A stretch of DNA of 30,549 nt, taken from contig CAYYMI010000032.1 of the NCBI GenBank assembly GCA_964472905.1, positions 1-30,549 on the forward strand. Direction: 5' to 3'. Positions 7,442 to 15,388 of this stretch are shown here, piece by piece. Numbering within the stretch: position 1 is the stretch's first letter; the number at the start of each line of letters is the position of its first letter. The notes below the pieces were generated by a model. It searched no databases, was not told the origin of the DNA, and saw only the letters and a list, made by a program, of their open reading frames with translations. The DNA is from Hellea sp964472905 (GTDB lineage Bacteria; Pseudomonadota; Alphaproteobacteria; Caulobacterales; Maricaulaceae). A program made the translations under genes and the position numbers.

Positions 7442-8177
7442 CGGGCTTAGTCAACTTATCGCGTGTTTTTCCATATGTGCCGCCCCAACGATCCGTCATA
7501 TCCGCTCTAACCTGCCATAAATCAGGGAAAAATTTTTGACGAAGACCTTCATTGAGAATTTCAACAGGGCGGCCCTTAAGTGAATTCGCCGCCACGCCAA
7601 TCGAGCGGTAAATAAGCTGCATATGGGCATTACGAAATTTTTGGAACTGCTCATCAAATTCAGCTAAAGCCTCAGCAATCATATAAGCATCATCATGCTT
7701 ATACTCACTATCGTAAATTTGTTCTAACGTCCTATGCCCATCTTCAAGGTAGATATGCTCATAAGTTTGCCACAAATCTTTAGGCATTTTTAGAAGCACT
7801 CTAAACCCCGGACTTTCTTGTCCACTCCCATTTCCCAAAAGCAAGCGTATTTCCTGATAGTCCTTTGGAGACATTGTTTCCAAAAGGACAAGTTGCGAAG
7901 TCATCATTTCCTGACAAATATGAACTCGGCGAAAAAGCGTTAGCGCTTTGAAGCTATTACGCGCTCGCATTTCATCATCAATATCCATGAGTGTCGTCGC
8001 CATTAGTTTCATCCAAAGTTCTTCAACTTGATGAACGATCATGAATTGTAACTCATCTGGATTACATAAATCTTCTGGCTCTTTCTGGCATGCTAATAGC
8101 GCCTCGGTCTTCAGGTAAATTTCATAGTCGAGCTGCCCATCACCTCGCATCATTTTTTGATAATTTGTTTTATTCAT
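7434..8177 (-). CDS. Compact tryptophan 2,3-dioxygenase-like heme protein
   Basis: Member of the TDO superfamily, heme enzymes that open the indole ring to N-formylkynurenine. It is only 247 residues, against about 280-300 for bacterial TDO. From memory of the Xanthomonas enzyme, ungapped matching gives Tyr18/Tyr21/Leu22, Phe45 and distal His49 (FMIVHQ-x-x-ELW), Tyr107 and carboxylate-binding Arg111, and proximal heme His185 (RNAHMQLIYRSIG), all conserved. About 49 residues are missing between Arg111 and His185. The signature GTGGSSG loop is replaced by NSLKGRP (198-204), leaving Ser199 where the substrate-contacting Thr should be; the following FFPDLWQVR block fits again. Family membership and heme binding are well supported. 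Tryptophan as substrate is less sure. Confidence 0.82.
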   Translation of the reverse strand: MNKTNYQKMMRGDGQLDYEIYLKTEALLACQKEPEDLCNPDELQFMIVHQVEELWMKLMATTLMDIDDEMRARNSFKALTLFRRVHICQEMMTSQLVLLETMSPKDYQEIRLLLGNGSGQESPGFRVLLKMPKDLWQTYEHIYLEDGHRTLEQIYDSEYKHDDAYMIAEALAEFDEQFQKFRNAHMQLIYRSIGVAANSLKGRPVEILNEGLRQKFFPDLWQVRADMTDRWGGTYGKTRDKLTKPDA

Positions 8178-8179
8178 TG

Positions 8180-8219
8180 TCTCTCTCTAAATTTGTTTTA
8201 GCTTTAAAAGGGAGAGAGA
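8180..8219 (-). promoter_or_regulatory. 5'-leader hairpin that could mask the TDO ribosome site
   Basis: Read on the minus strand, the leader just upstream of the TDO-like ATG contains TCTCTCTC (8219-8212) and the purine-rich GAGAGAGA (8187-8180), an exact 8-base complement. A nested 5-base stem (TTTTA/TAAAA with a 4-base loop, 8209-8196) lies inside. GAGAGAGA ends only 2 bases before the ATG and is the only Shine-Dalgarno-like element there. In RNA the outer stem would sequester it. The sequence complementarity is direct; a regulatory role is inference. Confidence 0.4.
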
Positions 8220-8343
8220 TATTTAGGCGTGCCCCGTTAGCCATTTACGCAAGACATGCTGAGCTAATAAGATATGAACATAAATAAACACAACTTGAGC
8301 CCTAATGTGTTTTTTAGGCGATGTAAAATGAGCATTAGCCGCT

Positions 8344-9213
8344 CTAACGACAAAAATTTCCGCTTTTGGGAAGACCGTCAATAAAACTAATAATATCTGA
8401 CTTTAGGGATGCATCATCATCAAAATGACGAGACAATAATTTCACTGCGTCAGTATGGTCCAAACCGTCATATATTTTAAGCTGTGCCTGACCTCCGCGG
8501 CTTTGAACTTTGGCCGCCAATTGCTCGGCGTTTTTAGGACCAACCGTCGTATCATCGGCCCCGTTCATGACAAATAAGCTTGGGGACGGGGCATTGACAT
8601 ATGCCAGCGGCGCATCATCTTTTTGGAACCTACCCGGGAATATAGTGATATAAGGCTCTTCTTTAAGCTCATAAGCCCCTGTCGGAGAGGCAAGACTTAT
8701 AATACCTGAAATACGGTCACAAACCGATACACCTTCGGCGGCGAGGAAGCTTTTATTCAAACCAGCCATGAGGATGTTATAAGCCCCGGCGGAATGCCCC
8801 ATAATAACAACGGATCGATTAGGATATTGGTTAGCGGCATAAGCAATAGCTTTCGCTGTATCTTCTATCATTTGTGGATATAGAGCATTCGGATATAAGC
8901 GATAATTAGGAACAAAAATATCAAAACCTTCGGACGTAAAACCTTCGGCTAAGAATTTATAGATATCCTTACTGCCTTCACTCCAACTCCCGCCATGCGT
9001 AAAGACAATGACAGGTGAATTAGCTCTGGGGTCGTCAGCTTTATAGATATCAAGTTTCTGGCGATCGAGCTTACCATAGCTCACATCTTTAGCTTTAGAA
9101 AAACTAGCTGATGGCGTTATTACGTTCAAAAATGTAACCGGCGCGCAGGCCGCCAAGACGGCGACCCCTAAAAGGCTCGCCGCAAGGGCTCCAAAAATTT
9201 TCCGTTTTAGCAA
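8344..9213 (-). CDS. Lipoprotein alpha/beta hydrolase (esterase/formamidase-like)
   Basis: Serine hydrolase of 289 residues with a lipoprotein signal: KRK, a hydrophobic stretch and the lipobox LAAC at Cys23, followed by Ala-Pro, so export and probably outer-membrane anchoring. The oxyanion motif HGGSW (73-77), nucleophile elbow GHSAG (Ser141), Asp220/221 (NGADD) and His253 (GLDHT) give a complete triad of the BD-FAE/arylformamidase type. The start is a TTG at 9213; no ATG fits upstream of the signal peptide. It overlaps the end of the arsM-like gene by 7 bases, so translation is probably coupled. Arylformamidases share these motifs and a TDO gene lies next door, but an exported enzyme would not meet cytoplasmic N-formylkynurenine. 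Substrate unknown. Confidence 0.85.
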   Translation of the reverse strand: MLKRKIFGALAASLLGVAVLAACAPVTFLNVITPSASFSKAKDVSYGKLDRQKLDIYKADDPRANSPVIVFTHGGSWSEGSKDIYKFLAEGFTSEGFDIFVPNYRLYPNALYPQMIEDTAKAIAYAANQYPNRSVVIMGHSAGAYNILMAGLNKSFLAAEGVSVCDRISGIISLASPTGAYELKEEPYITIFPGRFQKDDAPLAYVNAPSPSLFVMNGADDTTVGPKNAEQLAAKVQSRGGQAQLKIYDGLDHTDAVKLLSRHFDDDASLKSDIISFIDGLPKSGNFCR

Positions 9214-10376
9214 CAGCTGCTTTTTTGGCTTGGATCAGTCGTAAGCTTTGGCGCGCCTTTTTTCGTTTCCTGTGGATCACGGCGACGAACACCGCAATCT
9301 TCAGCAGGCCACATAATACGGTCCGTCACAGGAATGCTGGGCTCAACAGTATAGAACATACCTGCATAGGGCTCTTGTTGAAGAAGATTAAATGTCTTTT
9401 CGCAAACAGCCGAGCGTTCACCACGAATGAAGACATGACCATCATCATCTTTAATATGGCTCCAAGGCCCTTTATAGATGACGGCTTGGTTCTTCTCGAG
9501 GCACTCACCTTGTTTGCCTTTATAGGCCAGGTAAGTGGCTGAACGGTACTCAATGCCTTCAACAATTTGCCATGGATCATCTTCAAATTTATCAACCGTA
9601 ATGCCGTGGAATCCTGCATCTTCGAGAGCTTCCACAAAACCCATTTCAGTCAAAGCGCCTGAAATACATCCAGACCAAAGACGCGCATCTTTCTTGAGTT
9701 CTTCAGGACTATCTTCATCAGAGATAATATCGGAGACAGCCACACGTCCGCCAACTTTGAGGACGCGGAACATTTCAGCAAAGAGCTGCTTCTTTTTAGA
9801 GTCTGAGACAAGGTTTAAAACGCAATTAGAGACAATCACGTCAACGGAATTATCTGGGATCATTGTCATCTCAGACTTCATGCGTAGAATTTCAGCTTCC
9901 ATACGCTCCATATCTCCGGCGTCCTTGACAGGGTTTTTAGCCAACCACTCATTCAGTTTATCTAAGTCGAGCTTAAGGTCTTCGATATGGCCGCGTTTGA
10001 ACTCAACATTGGCATAGCCGACTTTTTCAGCAATGATAGGTGCGTTAGTCCGTGCAAGGTCAAGCATATCATCGGTCATATCAACGCCAATAACTTTGCC
10101 CTCCGCTCCGACGATTTGAGACGCAATAAAGCAAATTTTTCCGCCGCCTGATCCCAGATCAAGCACAGTTTCGCCTTCGCGGACATAACGTGAAGGATCT
10201 CCACAGCCATAATCGCGGTCAAGAACATCTTGAGGAATAATCTTCAGATATTGGGGATCATAGTCGATTGGGCAACAAAGCGCGGCTTCAACGGCATTCG
10301 CCCCTGCCCCATATCGTTCTTGTACATCATCACGTACGTCTGCATTTGTGGCATCTACACCTGTTAAATCATCCAT
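9207..10376 (-). CDS. arsM: Arsenite S-adenosylmethionine methyltransferase ArsM-like
   Basis: SAM-dependent methyltransferase of 389 residues. The SAM loop is VLDLGSGGGK (71-80). The ArsM cysteine pattern is complete: Cys34/35 (ALCCP), Cys58 (DYGCGDP), Cys185 (VSNCVLNL) and Cys237 (WSGCISGA), matching the arsenite-binding cysteines of characterised ArsM enzymes. The C-terminal region has AVIYKGPW, DDDGHVF and VCEKT, typical of algal and bacterial ArsM, and the protein ends in Ser-Ser-Cys-Cys. Role: cytoplasmic methylation of As(III) to mono-, di- and trimethyl species using glutathione or thioredoxin. It overlaps the lipoprotein hydrolase downstream and is divergent from pstSCAB, with a 198-base shared upstream region. 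No arsR or arsB is visible. Arsenic as substrate rests on family motifs. Confidence 0.85.
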   Translation of the reverse strand: MDDLTGVDATNADVRDDVQERYGAGANAVEAALCCPIDYDPQYLKIIPQDVLDRDYGCGDPSRYVREGETVLDLGSGGGKICFIASQIVGAEGKVIGVDMTDDMLDLARTNAPIIAEKVGYANVEFKRGHIEDLKLDLDKLNEWLAKNPVKDAGDMERMEAEILRMKSEMTMIPDNSVDVIVSNCVLNLVSDSKKKQLFAEMFRVLKVGGRVAVSDIISDEDSPEELKKDARLWSGCISGALTEMGFVEALEDAGFHGITVDKFEDDPWQIVEGIEYRSATYLAYKGKQGECLEKNQAVIYKGPWSHIKDDDGHVFIRGERSAVCEKTFNLLQQEPYAGMFYTVEPSIPVTDRIMWPAEDCGVRRRDPQETKKGAPKLTTDPSQKSSCC

Positions 10377-10574
10377 CGGAACAACCTCTTTTACTAATTA
10401 GGGCTCTCATAGCCAGTTTCACTTCAAATTCAAATGACGGAATCGTGAAAAACTCAAAATAATTCAACAAGAATATTACTGCATAAGATATACACGAAAA
10501 ATAACGAAATCTTGATTTTCAGTTCATCTCGTCTAGAGATTAGGTCTTCCTACGCATTTTAATCTGAGAAAGAC
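10377..10574. promoter_or_regulatory. Shared upstream region of arsM and pstS
   Basis: This 198-base AT-rich spacer must contain the promoters for both divergent units. I see TTCAAATTCAAA (a short direct repeat near 10423-10435) and a 6-base inverted repeat AGATTA/TAATCT at 10537-10542 and 10560-10565 close to pstS. I do not see a clear Pho box (paired CTGTCAT-like repeats) or a clean ArsR operator. The ribosome site for pstS is GAGAAAGAC just before the ATG at 10575. Confidence 0.4.
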
Positions 10575-11423
10575 ATGTTCGCAAAGCTATACACATCTGC
10601 CATGATAGCCACAATGATGGCCGGAGCAGTCGTTATGAGTGCCTGCTCAGAACCACAAACAACAGTATCTGTCTCTGGGTCATCAACTGTCCTCCCTGTT
10701 ATATCTAGAGCCGCTGAGGCCTATACAGAGAGCGCAGGACAGCGCGTTATTGTGAATTCCGGCGGATCCGGTGTGGGTTTTAATCAATTGGCAGAAGGCA
10801 AAACAGATATTGGTATGATGTCCAGAGATATGACAGCAAAGGAACAATCCCAATATCCGCAGAATAAGTTCACGCCCGTCGCTATTGGTATTGACGCTGT
10901 TATTCCTGTGGTATCCTCAGAAATATATGACGCTGGCGTGACGGCTCTGACTTTACCCCAAATCGCCTCTATATATCTAGGTGAAATCAATAATTGGGCA
11001 GAGCTTGGCGGCCCCGATAAAGATATCCTTGTGATAGATAAAGAAGCCAGCCGTGGCACGCGTCATACATTCATGAAAGCTGTCATGGGTGATTCTACGG
11101 CGAAAGCGCCTGGGGCTGACCTCGTCCTTGGCGCAAATAACGAAGAACAAACTGCCATGGCGCAGAGCGATGCTGCCATAGGTATGATATCCCTTGCGTG
11201 GATGAATGATGATGTTCGTGGTGTAACCATCAAGCAAGGTGCAGAGTTAATTCAACCCGATCTTGAAACAATTGCGGCTGGCAATTACCCCATCGCGCGT
11301 GAGCTTATTATTGTTGTACGTGATGATATCAAACCAGACGCGCAAAAATTTGTAGACTATGTTTTAAGCCCTGAGGGCCAAAACTTTGTCGAAGCTTCGG
11401 GGTATATAAAAATTAACCCGTGA
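10575..11423 (+). CDS. pstS: Phosphate ABC transporter substrate-binding protein PstS
   Basis: Periplasmic phosphate-binding component, here a lipoprotein: hydrophobic signal and lipobox MSAC with Cys24. 282 residues, at the short end for the family. Phosphate-binding motifs are visible: SGSSTV (34-39), NSGGSGVGF (61-69), DIGMMSRD (78-85) and EASRGTR (157-163), the counterpart of the SGT(R) anion-binding loop. The gene overlaps pstC by 4 bases (GTGA) and starts a four-gene pst operon. PstS proteins normally reject arsenate only partly, which matters given the arsM gene on the other side of the promoter region. No phoU or phoBR is nearby. Confidence 0.95.
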   Translation: MFAKLYTSAMIATMMAGAVVMSACSEPQTTVSVSGSSTVLPVISRAAEAYTESAGQRVIVNSGGSGVGFNQLAEGKTDIGMMSRDMTAKEQSQYPQNKFTPVAIGIDAVIPVVSSEIYDAGVTALTLPQIASIYLGEINNWAELGGPDKDILVIDKEASRGTRHTFMKAVMGDSTAKAPGADLVLGANNEEQTAMAQSDAAIGMISLAWMNDDVRGVTIKQGAELIQPDLETIAAGNYPIARELIIVVRDDIKPDAQKFVDYVLSPEGQNFVEASGYIKINP

Positions 11424-12328
11424 TTAGAAGCCTTCAAAACCCGTTTGCAATCTTAAAGTCGCCATTTGTTAAATGGGATGGCCTTAGGCACTACGCCATT
11501 GGCTCAGCTTGGTTTTCTTCTGCCATTATCCTCATAATTTTAGGAACGCTGATTTTTCAAAGCGGCCCGGCTCTAGTGACATCCGATTTGAATTTATTTT
11601 CAGTCAATTGGGATCCTCATAATAATCAGTTTGGTATCATCCCGATGATTTTTGGCACTTTAATTGTTATGTGCATTGCCATGTGTCTGGCTCTACCTTT
11701 GGGTGTGTTATCAGCTATATATATCGCGGAAACGCGCTCAGATAGATTACGTAGACTCCTGAAATCTGCGCTTGAAGTTTTGGCTGGCATTCCCTCCATT
11801 GTGTACGGTCTGATTGGGGTCGCTTATTTAAGCTTATGGGTCGCGAAAGGATTTGAGCTACAGACGGGCCGGGTAATCCTAACAGCAGGTCTTTTGCTCG
11901 CCCTGATGATCTTACCAACCATCATGACATTATCTGAAGATGCTATTTCAGGCGTTTCTAGAGAGTTTCGCGAAAACGGAGCTTCGCTTGGCCTTTACAA
12001 ATACGAAATTATTAAAGACGTCGTCTTGCCTATCGCCAAAGCCGATATAGCCGGCGCAGCTTTGCTCGGCCTTGGACGTGCCTTAGGCGAAACAATGGCC
12101 GTTATGTTAGTCATTGGTTCACTTGACCGTCTTCCTGTTCCTCTCTTCAATGTCTTGTCCTCCAGTCAAACCGTGACGTCCAAATTGGGGCGTGAAGTTG
12201 CTGAATCGGCTTTTGGATCAACCCATTTTAGTGTTCTAGTTTTCATGAGCCTAATTTTGGTCAGCTTTACGCTCATATTGACAATAGCGGCTCAAAAACT
12301 TTTTAATAAAGAGCCCTACCGTGTTTAG
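11420..12328 (+). CDS. pstC: Phosphate ABC transporter permease PstC
   Basis: Inner-membrane permease of 302 residues with about six transmembrane segments, the first near residues 28-48 and the last near 275-295. The ABC-coupling region follows the EVLAGIPSIVYGLIG segment, a PstC hallmark, and SREFRENGASLG with GLGRALGETMAVMLVIG marks the EAA-type loop. The start is GTG at 11420, inside the pstS stop (GTGA). It pairs with PstA in the membrane to form the phosphate channel driven by PstB. Confidence 0.95.
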   Translation: MIRSLQNPFAILKSPFVKWDGLRHYAIGSAWFSSAIILIILGTLIFQSGPALVTSDLNLFSVNWDPHNNQFGIIPMIFGTLIVMCIAMCLALPLGVLSAIYIAETRSDRLRRLLKSALEVLAGIPSIVYGLIGVAYLSLWVAKGFELQTGRVILTAGLLLALMILPTIMTLSEDAISGVSREFRENGASLGLYKYEIIKDVVLPIAKADIAGAALLGLGRALGETMAVMLVIGSLDRLPVPLFNVLSSSQTVTSKLGREVAESAFGSTHFSVLVFMSLILVSFTLILTIAAQKLFNKEPYRV

Positions 12329-13172
12329 TCGCTCTGCCAAAAATTTAATCTATGCCAATGCATTGCGCATAGCGCTATTTATAAGCCTATCAATCCTTGT
12401 TTTTCTTCTGGGTTCAATTTTATGGGAAGGCGGAAAAGCCCTTTCAGTCGACTTCATTTTCTCTAAAGCGAAAGATTTTGGTGCGGCAGGAGGCATTCGG
12501 TATCAAATAATAGGTAGCTTAATTATTATTACTGTCGCGGCACTGCTCGTTTTACCCCTTGCCGTTGGGACTGCCTTATATCGCAGTGAATTTATAAAAT
12601 CACAAAAATGGGGCCAGAGAATTGATCTGGCGATTTTTAGCCTCAATGGCATCCCATCAATCACCTATGGCCTCTTTGGATTGATTGTTTTCGTCAATAT
12701 ATTGGGCATGGGCGTATCATGGTTTATCGGATCAATTTTACTGGCAATGATGATACTCCCGACAGTCACAGTGTCGACCTATCAAGCCATGCGGGCCATC
12801 CCAGATATCTACAGAGAAAATGGCGTCGCGCTTGGTTTAACCCGCTCACAAATGATCCGCAAAGTCATTCTACCCCAAAGCTGGCACGGCGTTATAACAG
12901 GGCTGTTAATTGGCCTGGCACGCGCCATAGGCGAGACGGCTCCGATCATGTTTGTCGCAACAGCCTTTTCAGGCGTAACATGGCCCAGAAGCATATTAGA
13001 ACCCGTCTCCACGCTACCCACACATATTTTAGCGCTTGCACAACAAGCCACAAATCCAGACGCATTACGCAATGCATGGGGCGCAAGCCTTAGCTTAATA
13101 ATTCTTGTTATGCTATTGAGTTCGCTCGCTTATTTTGCAAGACAGTACTTCCAACCACAAAGGCCCCAATGA
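12321..13172 (+). CDS. pstA: Phosphate ABC transporter permease PstA
   Basis: Second permease subunit, 283 residues, six predicted membrane segments. Landmarks are LNGIPSITYGLFGL (about 109-122), the coupling segment IPDIYRENGVALGLTRSQMI and GLARAIGETAPIMFVATA. It begins with GTG at 12321 and overlaps the end of pstC by 8 bases; its stop overlaps the pstB ATG (ATGA). This tight packing supports fixed-ratio expression of the complex. Confidence 0.95.
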   Translation: MFSRSAKNLIYANALRIALFISLSILVFLLGSILWEGGKALSVDFIFSKAKDFGAAGGIRYQIIGSLIIITVAALLVLPLAVGTALYRSEFIKSQKWGQRIDLAIFSLNGIPSITYGLFGLIVFVNILGMGVSWFIGSILLAMMILPTVTVSTYQAMRAIPDIYRENGVALGLTRSQMIRKVILPQSWHGVITGLLIGLARAIGETAPIMFVATAFSGVTWPRSILEPVSTLPTHILALAQQATNPDALRNAWGASLSLIILVMLLSSLAYFARQYFQPQRPQ

Positions 13173-13969
13173 TGCCAAAACCAGAACTTAGATTAGTTGG
13201 CCAACCTTCACACCAAGCGGCTATCCGCCTTGATGGCTTTCAAGCGTGGTTTGGGGAAACATGTATTGTTCACGAAGCCTCCTTGGATTTTCCCGCCAAT
13301 GGTATCAGCTGTATTGTTGGACCTTCGGGCAGTGGTAAATCAACTCTACTTAGAGGCATTAATCGCATCAATGAAGAGATATCTGATTACACCACTAAGG
13401 GCCGTATCTTGGTCAACGATAATTGCAATCACGCAGGTTTCAAGGATATTACTGATTTAAGATCTAAGGTTGGTATGGTCTTTCAACGCCCCTGTGTCTT
13501 TCCTTGCTCCATCAAAGACAATGTTCTTTTTGGTGTTCGAGATAAATCCCTTAGTAAATTGGATAAGGCGGCATTAGTCGAAGAAAGTCTCAAATCAGCG
13601 GCGCTATGGAAAGAAGTTTCACATCGCTTAGATAGTCCAGCCAACACGCTATCACTTGGCCAACAGCAAAGATTATGCATTGCTAGAACTTTAGCTGTGA
13701 AACCTGATATTTTACTCTTGGATGAACCAACAGCTTCGGTCGATCCTACCTCGGCCCGAGCCTTAGAGGCGATCATTAAAACTCTAAAAAATGACTTCAC
13801 CATAATAATGGTGACGCATGATCTAAGACAAACGCGGCGAATTGCAGATCATGTTGTATTCTTATGTGACGGCGAAGTTATCGAGGCCGCAAGTTGCAAT
13901 CACATGTTTTCAAAAATGGCGAAGACCAAAACCAGAACTTACCTGTCCGAAGAGTTTTGTGACTGCTAA
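13169..13969 (+). CDS. pstB: Phosphate ABC transporter ATP-binding protein PstB
   Basis: Cytoplasmic ATPase of the Pst importer, 266 residues. Walker A is GPSGSGKST (51-59), the Q-loop is at Gln106 (VFQRP), Walker B ILLLDEPTA (181-189) and the switch His is at 217 (VTHD). The GINRINEE segment after Walker A is typical of PstB. The ABC signature reads LSLGQQQR (161-168) where LSGGQQQR is usual, so the first signature glycine is leucine. It overlaps pstA by 4 bases and is the last pst gene; phoU, which often follows, is absent. The gene ends 4 bases from the stop of the convergent symporter gene. Confidence 0.95.
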   Translation: MMPKPELRLVGQPSHQAAIRLDGFQAWFGETCIVHEASLDFPANGISCIVGPSGSGKSTLLRGINRINEEISDYTTKGRILVNDNCNHAGFKDITDLRSKVGMVFQRPCVFPCSIKDNVLFGVRDKSLSKLDKAALVEESLKSAALWKEVSHRLDSPANTLSLGQQQRLCIARTLAVKPDILLLDEPTASVDPTSARALEAIIKTLKNDFTIIMVTHDLRQTRRIADHVVFLCDGEVIEAASCNHMFSKMAKTKTRTYLSEEFCDC

Positions 13970-13973
13970 TAAA

Positions 13974-15374
13974 TCATCTTTTGCGGCCTAGAAACAAGAC
14001 TATTAGGCTCACGCTCCAGGATACCCATTTTTCTATCACATCTGCGCCCGCGCCTGAGATATTAGAAAAAATAACAGCGATAGAAAAGCCCGTTATAATA
14101 GCTGTTAAAACAAAACCGCCTTTGACGCGCCAGCCCAAGCATTTTGTCAATATCGTTGGCCCAAAAGCTGCGCCGAGCGCGACCCAGCTAAATAATACGC
14201 GGCTAAAGATATCTTTGGGCAGATAGAGCGTCATCAAAACTGCGAATATGGCCACCCCCACCATCGCAATACGGCCAAAGCGTAAAGCCTTTGTGGGGTC
14301 AGAATATTCTACCCCCATATCATGGGAAACCGCCGAGGCCGCCGCGAGCAAGAGGCTATCCACAGTGGACATGACCGCCGAGAGAACTGCCGCCGTCACA
14401 ATACCGGCTAAGACGGCTGGCAGGTAAGCTTTGGCGGCGGCGAAGAACAAACCTTCTTGGCCTGTCTCAATCCCTGTGGCCCGTCCTGCAAAAGCGAGGC
14501 AAACAAGACCTGAATAAATGATAACACCCCAGCCAATTGTAATCGCCGCGCCTTTGCGGCGCTCGCTTGGAGATTTAACCGCCATAATCCGGTTCAACAG
14601 CTGCGGCTGTCCAAGCGCGCCGAGGCCTGTCCCAAAAAGCCCCATGGCTACGCCTATGCCCGCCATACCGACGGCTTTGCCTGTAAAGCTGAAATAATCT
14701 GGGGTCTGATGCGCGTGTAACGTCTCTGCTATAGCGCCGAACCCGCCCGCCGCGCTCACCGCCGCGATGGGCACAATGATACAGGCCAGCATCATGACGA
14801 CGGCTTGCAAAGCATCCGTGACTGAGGCCGCCCAAAACCCGCCCAAGAGGCAGTAAATCAAAATGACCGCCGCGCCCAAGAGAATAGCTTCCGTTGCGCT
14901 CATTCCAAAGACTTCGGTCAAGGCATTGCCCGCCGCCTGAAATTGGGAACTGATATAAAAGACGAAACAAAAGAGTATCATCAGCGCGCAAACAATGCCT
15001 ATGAGACGTTTCCATGTCTCGTCGATATCACCAGTTATAAAATCGATAACGGTTAAATAGCCCCGCTCGGATGTCTCCGCATTTAGACGAGGGCCTATGA
15101 CCAACCACGTCAGCAAGTACCCGCCAAATATACCGGGCACTAACCAAAGCCCAACAACGCCTTGCGCATAGACAAGCCCTGTAAAGCCTAAGAGTACCCA
15201 TGCCGAAGATGTGGAAGCGGCATAGGACAGTCCTGCCGTCCACGCACCAAGTCCCTGCCCCGCCAAGAAGAAATCCTGCTCGGTCTTCACGCGCTTTGAG
15301 GCCCAAAACCCAACGCCAAGTAAAATAACTTTATAGGCAATCAGCGTGATCAAAACGATCATAGAGGTCGACAT
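13974..15374 (-). CDS. Sodium:solute symporter (SSS family, PutP-like)
   Basis: Sodium-coupled importer of 466 residues with about 12-13 hydrophobic segments. Family features: QDFFLAGQGLGAWTAGLSYAA in the first loop and TM2, the sodium-site-like STSSAWVLLGFTG, GGFWAASVTDALQ in the middle, and VMSTVDSLLLAAASAVSHD, the conserved SSS segment before TM9. It resembles proline/pantothenate-type members but the solute cannot be assigned. It starts 14 bases after the molybdopterin oxidoreductase, so the pair is probably one operon, and the transporter may import that enzyme's substrate or a precursor. An AGGG ribosome site precedes the ATG. Confidence 0.9.
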   Translation of the reverse strand: MSTSMIVLITLIAYKVILLGVGFWASKRVKTEQDFFLAGQGLGAWTAGLSYAASTSSAWVLLGFTGLVYAQGVVGLWLVPGIFGGYLLTWLVIGPRLNAETSERGYLTVIDFITGDIDETWKRLIGIVCALMILFCFVFYISSQFQAAGNALTEVFGMSATEAILLGAAVILIYCLLGGFWAASVTDALQAVVMMLACIIVPIAAVSAAGGFGAIAETLHAHQTPDYFSFTGKAVGMAGIGVAMGLFGTGLGALGQPQLLNRIMAVKSPSERRKGAAITIGWGVIIYSGLVCLAFAGRATGIETGQEGLFFAAAKAYLPAVLAGIVTAAVLSAVMSTVDSLLLAAASAVSHDMGVEYSDPTKALRFGRIAMVGVAIFAVLMTLYLPKDIFSRVLFSWVALGAAFGPTILTKCLGWRVKGGFVLTAIITGFSIAVIFSNISGAGADVIEKWVSWSVSLIVLFLGRKR

Positions 15375-15388
15375 GTTAGGCGCCCTTT

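Noticed and set aside
8344..9213. Naming the lipoprotein hydrolase kynB/arylformamidase
   Set aside because: Motifs are shared with many esterases, the lipobox predicts export, and it is coupled to arsM and not to the TDO gene.
9535..10017. 160-codon plus-strand frame
   Set aside because: It is antisense to the arsM-like gene, serine-rich and low in complexity, with no family resemblance; a shadow of the real coding strand.
10377..10574. Possible Pho box or ArsR operator between arsM and pstS
   Set aside because: No paired CTGTCAT-like repeats and no convincing ArsR-type dyad were found; short repeats there are weak.
14575..15015. 146-codon minus-strand frame
   Set aside because: It is an alternative frame inside the symporter gene, rich in Arg, Gly and His, with no recognisable motif.
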